From Protonemura montana (lineage: Eukaryota > Arthropoda > Insecta > Plecoptera > Nemouridae): a DNA stretch of 64,000 nt. Shown here piece by piece: positions 1-12,700 of this stretch (position 1 is its first letter; every line of letters begins with the position of its first letter). Under the pieces are notes generated by a model. That model was given only the letters and a program-made list of their open reading frames with translations. It was not told the DNA's origin and searched no databases. The DNA is taken from contig OX387610.1 of NCBI GenBank assembly GCA_947568835.1, positions 10,193,501 through 10,257,500 of the forward strand. The letters run 5' to 3'. The translations under genes were made by a program, and so were the position numbers.

Positions 1-483
1 TCTCAGAGAAATGTGACGATAATATGAACATGATATCTAATAGAAAGGAAATTTTGAAAAAAGCACATAGAATAGAAAATTCAAATATATAGTATCTTTC
101 AGAAGATCTTTCAGCAGAGGAATCTTTTCAGATTTCGGATACCAAAAAGAAATCCATGCGGCTTCCCAACATATTCAAACATGCACCAGTGTTACCTTAT
201 CAAGGATGAAAGCGCTACTAACTTAACTTTTCAATGATCTTTTACTCTTAATAAATATACTAGTAAATGTTACGAAGCGTAAGGAAACAACTGACCTTGA
301 AATTTACTGCACATTTTGTAAAATCTTTAGACTCGAGCTTAAAATGCATTTAGACATTTTGAATAAAAAAAAAAATGTTTTGGCGAACACATTTGCGATT
401 TCAACCCGGTCTTAACTGAAAAGGTAATTGCAAATCGTCCATTCATTGAATAATAAAATTAACAATCGTGCCCTCACGCTTAC
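1..483. other. Intron of Myo15, left edge
   Basis: This is AT-rich noncoding sequence after the donor at 482-483. I see no further exon, repeat or RNA gene in it. Confidence 0.6.
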
Positions 484-744
484 CTTGCATCTGATAGTTC
501 GTCCAAGTTCCCATCCAGCACCGGCATGAACAAGTCATCGAGGAACTGGTCGACATCCGACGCCTGCGAGGGAACGCGTACCCGCCTGACATGCGACGCT
601 AAGGACGGTGCCTCGCTTGTGTCCGACAAAGCTGACGACTTGCCGCCGTACTCTGACTTTTCGGAGTTGCGCGCGTCGATGTAGGCGCGGCTAGAGTGGC
701 TGCCTGGCGCCGCCTTTTTGCCGGCGTAGGACGACTTGATGAAC
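484..744 (-). CDS. Myo15: Myo15 exon: tail linker, last exon seen
   Basis: It encodes [20 protein letters not shown], then [20 protein letters not shown] and [20 protein letters not shown]. The acidic-hydrophobic [14 protein letters not shown] segment looks like a short binding helix. The acceptor is gtttctag, the donor GCAAG|GTAAGC, exit phase 2, so coding continues beyond the left edge. Confidence 0.82.
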
Positions 745-3700
745 CTAGAAACGAAATTAACAGATGTTTTGGGAAGATCACAAGGAAACTGATGTTAAGC
801 TAGCCTAGTCTTGCAGGGAGTGACGAGTGAGTCAGGGGGTGACACCCAGCCTGCTCCTGACCAACAACACCAAGCGACGATCACCACTTAGCAGCTTGTC
901 TCTTTGCCAGTTTGACACACTTTGTTGGCGCTGTCCCTGACTTTTATAAACCTGGCTTCATTAAAATGGTGCCTGACTTGCTAAAATTGATCCAAAACCA
1001 GACTAAAAATAGAGAAAACTTTTTTCTTTTAATCAAAAACTCGGAAAACTTTTTTTTCTTGAACAAGCCCAGGACTTGAATATTGAAGAAACCCTGTGCT
1101 TAGCTGTTATTTTCTTCAAAGCAAAGATTCAAACTGCTAACAGGGTGAGAGGTCAAACTTGGGCTATCCTTGAAGATTACCTACTTTGAGTACCCTCGAT
1201 AGCTTTAATAAGGATCAGCTTTGACTTGAGGTCAAAAGTGACCTTGCACCCGCCATATAAACCATTTGTTACTGACCTTGGGTTTCCTTTGAGATAGCTG
1301 CCCTTATCGTCTTCGCTGCGTCCCGTCATGTCGGGGTAGTCAAAGTCCATGGTGACGTCATCACGGGGGTTGCTACTGGCAATCAGAATGTCGGAGGGCA
1401 GACGATCCAGCACAGCAGAAGAGTTCATATCGGTCGCCCTATAAGTTTGCAAACACGATTATATGAGTGGCGTCATTCTATGAAATTACGCTCTTACAAA
1501 AGGTAATCCTTGTGTTTATGGTACTTCGAGAACGCTTAAAATGTGTGCCTACTTTTATGTAGTAGGCAGGTATAAAAAACAACACAACTTTACAAGATAA
1601 ACACTTTTCAATTTCGGCAACCAGCCTTTTGGCACTCTTACCATCACTAACTTTGAGTTTGTTTACTGCCTCTTGATGAGTTATGTTAAGAAAAATGTGC
1701 ACAACACACACGAAAAATCGAACAAATTGAGTTTTGTATCTACCTGCTGTTGTACTTGTCGCCTCGCTGTGAGACAGACTCGAAGTTCTCTTCCATGAAC
1801 GCCTCTGCCCTCGTCATGTACTCTTGGTTTGTCACGGCCAAGTTTACCTTCTCGATCGAATGGTAGCGCTCGTTCAAACGACTGAAACGCAAACCAAGCC
1901 CCGCTCAAATACTTGATAACATGCTGCCCCTGCTTTGGGTAAAGGCTTTGTGAAATGAGCAGTTGCTTTCGGGATATGGCCCAGCCACACAGTGCAAATG
2001 CAGGGAATGTTCATTCGGTGTGAAGACATTGCAGAAAATCAGTTGTTTATGACGAAAAATCAGTAAAAACTCATGACCAGATTCAACCGAGATTTAAGTT
2101 TTAATTAGAGTGCTTTAAAAACACTGAGAAGGTGGAAAATGCATCTCTTGGTTATGGAATAAACACTTGGCATAATAAATTAGACAAAAAAATCACACGG
2201 CTGATTTCCATTGAAGTGTGTATCGTATTCAAAATTGGGTCAAGATTTGGTTCCCTTTATAAAATGAAATCTTATCAAAACTTCTTTTAGCCAACAGAGG
2301 CGAGGCGAAAAGATGCAAGTGGAAGGTAACAAAGAAGTCAAGAAAGAACAAGTTTTAGTGAGGACATTGCAGCCTAGACAAGCACTCACCTGTGTGAAAG
2401 TCCCAGCCCGTCTAGCTTCCTGACAACTGGTTGCTCAGCGTCCAGAAGATTGTCCAAACTTCTGCTTCTGCCTTTGTCCTCGAAGTAGCGATCGTTGAGC
2501 GCCGACTTCCTGGAGAGTCCTGTCTGGTCACGGGACTGGGAACGCACGCGCTCTGTGGCCTTGGTCTCGCGCAGTGGCTCGTGGGATAGTTTGCGCAGCT
2601 AAATGGAAGAAGGCAACTATTTAATACTAGGTAGGGGTTCACAGATCGTTTGTTCACATTAGCCACACTATCAGTATCTCATCATAGCGCTGATTTTAAA
2701 CTATCTTTGCGAAAATTACCGACTGATCAACTGCTTTACTGATATAAATGGTCTTTGCTTCTAGGTGGAGACACCGTCTTTTAAGAATCAAGCTATTTCA
2801 TTCTGATATTTTTTGCAGATTACTGACAACTTAAAACGAAATATCTAGAGATCCATACTGTACACGTGGCTTTCAGATAAAATAAAAAAATATGGTAACT
2901 ATCGAGGACAAGTTGTTGTCTTCGTTTTGCTTAAATTTCAGACTTGAAGAGACTTCATATAATTTCCATCATGATTCGAAACTCACCGGCTGTTTAACGA
3001 CTGGTGGTTCTGGCGGCGGTACCACGGGCCTCCTCGGCGAGGGCGGTGGGTCCTCTGCATCGCCAGGCACCGTGGTAGGACTGATCTTGGGCGGCGTCAC
3101 CTTCATGCTGCGTCGTTGTCCTCGTTGTCCTTGCTGAGTGGACGTTAGGAAACTATCCTTGCAAGCAGGGAACGCGGGGGCCAGCTCCATTTCACCGATC
3201 AGGTCCAAGGTATAGTCCAGACCTGTAGGGAGGCATAGGTTAGGTATTTTGGAACAAGATACCTAATTTTCTTTGAACGTTTGTCTAGCTAGAATAACAA
3301 GCAACATTGAATAGATTGAAGGAACTTTTTTTCTTTCTTTCAAGCCAGACAGACTGTTTTACATAGATTATTACCGCCTCACAGAAAATGTTATGACAAC
3401 ATGCATTTCAATGGCTTTTGCTGGTATTTTGCAAACTCGATTCATTTAAACTTTACCACTATCATTCCTTACCGTTGCTGTCCCTGATGATAACGTCCCC
3501 ATTCGAGCTATCCGAGTCGGGAACCAAGCTGACAGTCCATCCTTCCAGCTCTGTCAGTCCCCTGCTTTGCACTACGTTCGCTGCCAGCTCCTCGCTGGTA
3601 GTCCACGAGTCCACCGTGCTGGTTCGAGTCTCGCCTGAAACAAGGGAACACGTTTTACAACCTGTCCGGTCCTCCAGGTCTATCAACTCACTGATATGCA

Positions 3701-6700
3701 CAAAGAAACACTGGTTATCGTGAGATCACCGAAATTAAATAACACTTCGCTGGGTCAAGTATAGGATGGGCGACAATCATACTCATGACCAGTTCTGCCC
3801 CGGGGGGAGAGCTTGGAGAAATAAAAGTTAGAACAGCAACATGACAAGCCTTGCTTATTAACCTCTTGACAGCATGGATTTGTGGAGTAATCCTGTTATT
3901 CGAGTTATAACGGCCTTTTGAAGGAACGTTTAGCCAATATTCGACCTTATAGACAATGGAAGGCTACGTGCTGGCACCTGGTTCCCTTCAAGTTAATCAT
4001 CGCCATCATCATCGTCATCATTGTCTCATTCACCGACGACATTAGACCCAGGGCCCGTTCTCAAAACAGTGCACCACAAATACAATAAGTTCAAATGTGC
4101 CATCGTTTAGCATTATGACCGGAAAGATGCTTACCGTCAGCAAAGTGAAGATCTAGCGCCATGTTAACTCGCTTCCGGTTTGACCTCCATTCCAGTAAGC
4201 ACGGGGGGTAGCGTCTGGCCAGTTGGCTTTCCACTTTGCTGCTCTGTAGCAGTTTGCGTTGGCAGATAGCCTTGTAGCCGTTGTAGCTGGAACACAGGAT
4301 AAGAATGATGCAAAAATCAGTAAAATAATGGTAAGCAAGTTTTGGAAGGTCTTAAATTGTTTTCTCTTATTAAAATACATTTTTAAGGAATCAACAATTT
4401 TCCAGTTTGGAAACGAGCTAGATTAGAAAAATGTGCAACTAAACCGGGATACGAACCAGGAACTTCTCAATAGCCGGTCAAGATTTGTTCTCTATTTTTC
4501 AGTAAATATGCCAAACTAAGTTTATGCTTTAATAGCACGTTTTTCTGGTAGAAATTTGTTAAAAATCGAGTGCAATTTTGTAAATGGCTAATATTTTCAA
4601 AGTGTTTTAACTTTGTTTCAGTAAATGAAGTTTACTTTTAGGAATACATCTAGTTATGTACAAACAAAAAACTGTTTAAATCGTAGGATTTTTAACTCTA
4701 AAAACGAGTAGGAAGTTCCTCGTGGCACCATAAATGATAGTGCCTGGAAGTTTGACCTCAGCTAAGAAGCGCAAATTTCCTATTGTTTTCAGCTTTTTTC
4801 TAAATTAATCTGTGTACCACAAAAAGTGTCCTTACCCGTGATCCGAGACGTATTTGAGCAAGTACTTGTGCAGCGTCTTGGAAGGAGGGAATGCTGAGAG
4901 ACAATTTGCCATCAGCAACCAACCCCTCTCGTTGTTGGCGTCGTTGTCATTACGCCACGTTTGGTTACACAGCTGGCACAAGATCTCGTCTCGCAGCTTC
5001 TCGTTCACGATACCTAAAGGAACATTACGATGCTAAATTACGGAAAAATTGATAATGCAGCAATTTACAGCTTTGGTTATATAATGACAAACAAGTGATA
5101 AACTGGACATGAGTATTGAGTATTAAAATCATAAGAATTATTAAAGATTTGTAATCGCTTCACAACCTTGAATGCTGCACGAGCTTTCTCTCTATTAAAT
5201 ACATTTTAAACGCAAGTTCATATCGATATAATTTCTTGTCTTTATAATAAATGCCAGCAAAACTAGAATATGATTCATATTTTAGCAAAACTATTTTCTC
5301 CGGAGTACACAGTTACGAATGTGTTATTGTGTGGCAGGTCTAATTAGGAAGTTATTTTCATTTTCTCATTTTGGGAACTGCAATTTAGGAAAAAAACACA
5401 ATTTCTTCAAACCCTAAATGGATTATTTTACTAAATTTATGAATTCCAAAGAAACCTATTTAACCTGGGGGTTTGCATTTTTTAAGTTAGTTTATAGGGT
5501 TTTAGAAAACTAGTGATAAGGGTAGATATAGGGGTAGCTAAGGGTAGATATATAAATAGGACGTTAGCCTCAAACCATAACTTTTCTAACAGGTTTCATC
5601 TTCTCAATCATGACATTTTTTTCTTGCAATCTAGGGCTCAGGTATGGAAAATGGACGCTAGTTAATTAACACAAAAGAACCAACAAAGAGTAAACTTTAT
5701 TGATTCCCAATCTGGACTTTTCTTAAACTAAAATGATTTCAGCTAAGACTTTCTTCTGTGCCTACCTTTGTTAACAATGTAGTCGCCCAGTGCAACCTCC
5801 TTCTTCCCGCTGAGGTTGTTATCGTTCATGAATCGCAGAATCAGCTTGAACAACGCCAGTGAGTCCTGGTAGTCCATGTCTTTGGACTTTGCCAGGAACG
5901 GTGTCTTAATTGGCTCCCGTTTCATTCCCCATAAGTGCGACTGTGGAAAAATGGAGAAAAGTCTTCAAGTTTGGGACACGTAGTGGTAGGGGCTAAAGCG
6001 TACAAAGTACTTAACAATTTACTTCGTAAAAAAGTTTCGAACAGAAGCAGTAATAATAAAAAACTGATAAGATGTTAATTCAAGTCATTTTTGTGGTCAT
6101 ATTTGTGTAAAAGAAAGCTCATAAGAAAATTTAAAAAAATAATTTCGATGCCAGCTCTTAGACGAACTCCGCAGATCAAACTAAATCGATATAATATCTT
6201 AGTACAGTAAGAAAAGGATAAGAGCAACAATTTAAAGTTAAAATAGAGTTTTCAGATATTAGCACACGAGAAGCAATCAATAAGGTCCAATTTTTAGCCA
6301 ATAAAATGCATAACTCAACAATACACATTGTAACATATATTGGTCAAAAGGTAAAGGATAAAATTGGTAAAAGGAATTTTAAAAGCATTGTAGTCCTCAA
6401 AATTAGGCATTTTTGCACTTCTAGTGCGCTTAACTACACTTAAATCCCGTCTTTATCACAAAAAGCGAAGAATCAGGAGACCAAGGTACATTTAAAATTT
6501 TGCTTTTAGTAAACTTGAAGCAACAGATAAGGGCCACTTTTAATGTAAAACACATCCAGAACTAAAAAAATATGCCTATACCTTGAAATATATATTTGTG
6601 AACTTCGCAAAAGCATGCTGGTCGATGTCGTTGGGCAACCGATGTCGCTCTGGCTTGACTGCTACCCCACCGACGACCTTGACAAGGTTCCTCTCGGAGT

Positions 6701-9700
6701 GCGTCGGCGTCCAGTCGTCGAGTTTGCTGAAGATGAAGGCGAGCTCGGCGGGAATCTCAAGATGATTGACTCCAGCAACGGCACGCGAGACTCGTTCTTG
6801 TTCGTCGCGCTGGGCCTTGACCTTGGCGCGTTCACGGGCTAACTTCTCGGTTTCGGCGCGACGTAGGAGCTCAACCTTTTGAAGAACAGGTTAATTGGAT
6901 TTTTCGAACGACGGGAGAACCAATGGTGCACTTGGTTGTCTTAGAAAGATTTGGCAGTAGCTCAAATTTTAAAATATTGGCACAGTGATTTTAAAGATTG
7001 TCATGGTCATGGAGACTTGATAGTAATAGTAATAGTAATAGTAGTTTATTGTAAGGTTGATCATACATGATATACAGACAGTCAATTTTTAAAATTGATC
7101 GCAGAGCGTTGATCGCAGAGCGAAGAAAACCCTTGGCGAAGATTTTATTTTACTTCACTTACAATTGTAGTGATCATCTATTTAACAGAATTCTTACTGT
7201 TCCTATTACTCTCATTCTTATTTTAACATCAAATGTCGAAATGATATGTTAAAAGATTTTTGCAACGTAAGTTTACGACTTCGTTGATCGCATTTAGCCT
7301 ACATTTTTACTGCAAATCAAGAAAACTGTGAATTTTCATAAAAAATGAGGCAACTAAAACAAATTTTAAAATGGCAAAATCACAGAGTGGCTCGGCACAT
7401 ACGAACACTTTTTTTAAGTGTTTTTTTAAACAGTATTTAAAAACGAAGAACCACTCCGAAATAAAAAATAAAATCCATGAACTCTCACTAACCTTGAGCT
7501 GTTGATACCGCGTCCGCTGCGTCTTTCCCCTGTAGAGCGCCTGCGCCTTGACGACTCCCTTCCTGACCTTGACGTACTTGCTCCTCTCCCTCCAACCTCT
7601 GTACTGGGCTTGAATCAGCGTAACAGCCTTGCGTTGGGAAGTGAAGCGCCTGCGTGCCAGGTGACCTCGCACGTGACGCTGCAAGGTCACTGCTGCGCTG
7701 CCAACGATGCCTGCGCGCTGGCTTTCCAAGCTGCGTTCCAGAGGTTCCCGAAGGAAGACGCGTGTGGCGCCGATTTGATGCTCGGTGCTGCCTGGATCGG
7801 CGGTCATGAGGATAGCACGGCAAAGCTCTCTGGAGAGGTAAAAAAGACAGAAGTTGTAAGGAGGAAAAGGGTCATAGGGGGCTGCTTTCTGGGATTTTTT
7901 TTTTTAGATATGAGAAGGACAACGATAGCAAGACAACGCTCTCTGGGGAAGTAGGTGAGATATGAGAAAGTTATGGGTCTCATAATAGTTTAAAAAATCA
8001 AACATTCCAGACTATGAGTCTGGATTATGGGTTAGACCACATACCCTAAGAGTGCCAAAAATCATAAAACACTCTTTGAAATATATTTTTTTACAAGTAA
8101 GCTAATTTTTTGGGACACATTGAGTAGTTTTCTAATAGATTACATGTGTTCTCAAGAACAACAAAAAGAACCACTGCGTACTACTGGGTAATTTAAGTTA
8201 GCAATCACAACTGTCACAGTATTTGTTCGAAATCACTTGTGAAAAAAAAGCTTCATTTCACCATGAACTAACCTGTGCGGTGCCCCAGCCGACCCCTTGT
8301 GCGGCAACAGGTACCGGAACCTCTCGACAAACTGCGAGAACTTCAACCTGATCGGATAACCAGTCTTCCTGATGCGAATCGTGTCCAGCATCCCAGTGTA
8401 CCGAAGCTGCTCCAGTACGACGGGCATGTCGTAGCGCATGGCAGCCTTGTCTCCGTTAGGCTTGATACAGCGTACAAACCAGGGGTTGCATCTGGAGTCA
8501 AAAGAGAAGAGGCGTTTAGACACTTCAATTTTCGGCAGCTTCTAAAAAAACAAGGTCTCTCAAAAGAGTTACTTCAAGAGGTAAACAAATATTAAAACAT
8601 TATATCTTCATTTTTTACTGCATATTTAATTCCCTTACTTGGGAACATGTTCACCAATACTCCATGTCGCTAAAACCCCGAGAAAAATCGATTTTGGGTT
8701 TGGGTTTCTGGAAAAAGCACAGCAGAAAAGCAGAACACAGATACCTTTTTAACCCCCAGCAACTAGTACACTGGACGGTTTGGAAATAATTATCTTCTCG
8801 GTATTAATTTTTTTCCGTCGTCAAAAGACACAACGCGTAGCACGTTAACCAAAGCAATATTCAATTTTTTTTTTTTTTTAATTTCCTGTCCAAATTCCGG
8901 TGCAAGGAGGAAAAGTGTCTTACTTTGCCATAGAGTCCAGCAACTGCTGCAGCGAGTCGTGGAATCTTGCTGCAACCGTTGGCGTTCTGGGCTTCATCGT
9001 CACGAACCTCCCGTTGGCTTTGTTCAACGTCTTGGATGCCTCATGCGTCGAACGGAGATGTTGGAACATCTGGCTCAGCATCTGCAAGGCAACCACAACT
9101 CATGAGTTAGTGACAGTTTTGTTGAAGATGCATGATATGAAGCTAATAAAATATAAGCTAAAACTAATATACTTTCTAAAGCTAATAATATGTAGAGATA
9201 AAATAATCTTGAGCATAAAAATCACAATTTATGATTGTGTTTGTGTTTGTGTCGATTTTGATTTTGATTTTGACCACAAAACATGAAATTTCAATAATTA
9301 TTTCCACTAAAAGTGTATGTAGTTATTTGCATGGATTTTTGGACTATAGTTGAGCCAACATTTGGTCAAACATGAAATCAGACATTATTAAACTACTTTC
9401 ATACTCAAAAATTGAACTGTTTTTAAATTGCTCTTTCAACCTGAGAAAATGCCAAAGCAAGGTCCATGATTGAGTAGAACAAAGGCCTTGGTCACTGAAG
9501 CATAGCGAAGTACTTTAGAAGACAACAAGTGGATTCTTTTAGTTCTATTTACAAACTGAAAGAAACCTCTAAGAAATTAAACCCTAGACCATTACTAATT
9601 TTAAGACTTCAGCTTATTTTTATGGAAAGACCGGGAAAGATAATAAAACCAACCAATCACAGTATTCAGTCCGGAAGAGTCTAAGCCAGGTCCTTAAGTA

Positions 9701-12700
9701 AAATATATATATTGTTGATAAACTTACAGGAATCTTCGATCCGATGAGGAGCTCGACAACATCCGGCCTCAGTGTATCTCTATTCTTGTCCAGGAACCCA
9801 TCTACAGCGTACCAGACTTGTCCTGCATAGTGGCGTACACCAAACTCCATGCTGGCCAGTCTGGGACGCGAGTAGAGTTCGTCTAGCGCGTGGTTATAGT
9901 GACATTTCTCTAGGAACGAGACGTCTGTAGCTCGGGGGAAGTTGGATTCGTCGTCGAGCAGGTGAAGAAGACCGACCGGCTTCTTAGCTATCAAGTGGAT
10001 CACTGGAAGGTTGTCCTAGAAAACATATGAGAGGTTGTTTATAAGTCATATTCATAAGTTAAGTAGACTGAGAGTTAATTTTAAGTACGCGAATTTTAAG
10101 AAAACAAAATTACTACCTTTAGGTACTTTATCTATATCTCTGATGTATTCACATGCTTAAACAGTTTTTCTCAAACGTACTAGTACAGAATAGAGGATAT
10201 CTTTCTTTGCTATACTTTCAAGACTGCAGAAAGAACTATGATGAAAGAAAATGTAAACATGGGCGTCTTAAGCTCGAAAATAAAGAAGAAACAGTTTAAA
10301 CTGAGGTCATCCTCCTCAAAAACAGACCAGCAAAGTCCTTACCGTGTACGAAATGGTCTGCCATTCGATCCTCTCCTTGGCATACTCCTGTTGCTCCAAC
10401 TTGAAGATATGCTTATTGAAGTAAAATTGAAGGTTCTCGTTGGCATAGTTGATGCACAGCTGTTCGAACGAGTTCTCTTTGAAGTCCTCAAAGCCAAAGA
10501 TGTCGAGGATTGATATGGACGCCGTCCTCTTTGTGCCTTTGAAGACAATCTGGTTGATACGAGCGACCAGCCAGGAGAACAGGGCGTTGTACAGTGCCTT
10601 TGCGAAGGCGTCTCGCGCGTCCAGAGCTTGGTCGATGGTCAGAGGGGTAAAGACTCGCTCGTTGCGGGCCTCCTAGGGTGAGAAAACACAGAGAATCGTT
10701 AATTTAGATTTAATTTTAGATGCACTACAATTAAGAATGATTTGAGGTCTCCTGGAAGATTGGACATATGCGATAGTTGGTTTTGTTACCGATTAAGGTT
10801 AAGCAACAGTGTGCTGGGTCAGGTTTTGGATGGTTGACAACATTACAAAAATATTTGGGTCTGTTGGTGGAAAAGACACATTGCGTGGTTGGTTTTTGAT
10901 GGACAATTTTTGGTTTTATGACATTTACGGAATCAATGAAGTTGGTTTAATATGAGATGACCATGCGAAGATTAATCAAGTTCTTCTGACTTGAGGTTGA
11001 ACCGTTGAGGACAGGTTCACCGTGGCAATTGTGGAAATAAGGAAGTTAAGAAACACTGTTCATTGGTTGGTATGTAGTTGGGTGATCACAATTTTGGCTA
11101 CATCTCTGGGCAATCACAATATCTGTCGGTATGCTAGGCATCGGTAGGAATTTTTCGTTATGAAAGTGTATCATTAGCACTAAGAATCTGACTAAACCTG
11201 TAAACCCAACGAGAAAACCGCTAAACAGAACGTACCGTGGTCTTGGTGGTGAGCGCCCGTTTGATTCCGTCGATGTTGAGCGACAAGAGATGTGCCGCCC
11301 AACGGACTTCGGCGTCCGAGCCGATCTCAACGCCCTCCTGTCCGTGTCTGAGTTGCTTGCGATGGAAGTACACGTTGCCGAGGTGAAGCACCGTCGACAG
11401 GATGCGCAGAATTGTGTCCTGCTCGTCCGAAGAGAGGCCAAGGACTTGCATGGCAGAGAGCAAGGACTGAAAGTCTTCGCCGTCGTATTTGCCGTCGATT
11501 TCGTAGCTGCCACCCTGCGGAGGAAGAGAATCAAGTGGGCTTAGTTGTTTTCTCGCTAGTCAGGGGTCACTAAGAGTTTCCATTTTCTGCTAAAAATATG
11601 TTGAAAGGTTAAGATTCAAACGGAAGTATTTGATTGGCTGTGACCATGGAGATGAGTCTTTAACGGTCCGTTTTTTTAACCAGTCTTTGTGACCAATCAC
11701 TGATGAAGTTCAAAGATTTGTTTAGGTAATTACTGCAGTAACAAAAATTTACTCTACGGAGTACAAACTAGTAATTTGTGGATGAGCTCAACTAGAATCT
11801 GGCTGCAATTTATTGTACACTGAAAACCAAATACCTGGATCAAACTAAGGTCTTAAAAGGAGTCGGCGAACATTACTATATATATTAGTATTTTACTGCC
11901 TATGGCCTGTTGTCCTGAAGGGCTTTCAAAAACCATATCATTGTGATTTATTATTATTTTTTTTAGGATTCCAAAAAGTTTATATATAAAATATCAGGTA
12001 GAAACTAATGTCAAAAAAATAACAGAAGCAATGTTGCAGTTAGATTTCTTAGCTTGAACTTGTACAGTGAACATGTAGTGATAATGTAATTAAGATTGAG
12101 GAGCTCATCGAGTACCACTGGTACATTGCCCCCATATTAATGCATCTCTCAAGTTCAATCGCAGTTGTTCATACCTGATTGAGATAGAAATACTTCTCAG
12201 GAGTTAGCAGTCCATACTTCTCCTTCTGCTCCGTCTTGAGCCCCGCCAGCATCTCATAAAAGACGTGGTAATTTCGTTCATCTGGCGCCTGCGTTACGAT
12301 GCGGGACTTTTCAAGGAGATACTCGGTGACCTTGGCGCCGTTGATAACGCCACTGGGGGGAAAAAACAAGGTGTCAACGCCGCTGGAAAAATTCGGGAGA
12401 GCTCTGAGACGTTCAGTTGTTAGGTTAAGTAATACAGTGTTGTTTAAGGTTTTGGGTGGGTGACCGCCGCGCTGCCTTATGCTTTTTTAGTTTGTTATCG
12501 ATCCCAAGTTGTATTGTATTAGGTTATATTGATCGATGTCATATTCCATAGCTCGCTATCGTTTTGTAAGTGTAACTGAAGTTAAATCACAGTGGCATCT
12601 GTAATACTTTGATTGGGTGACCACCGAGCCGTAAGTTAGAATGGAAGGATTATTTTTGGTACTGAAGTTAAGCAGCAATGAGATGGGTCAAGTTGTAGGT

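Noticed and set aside
7502..7954. 150-codon plus-strand frame
   Set aside because: It is the antisense shadow of the Myo15 IQ exon, whose minus frame gives clear IQ motifs and in-phase splicing.
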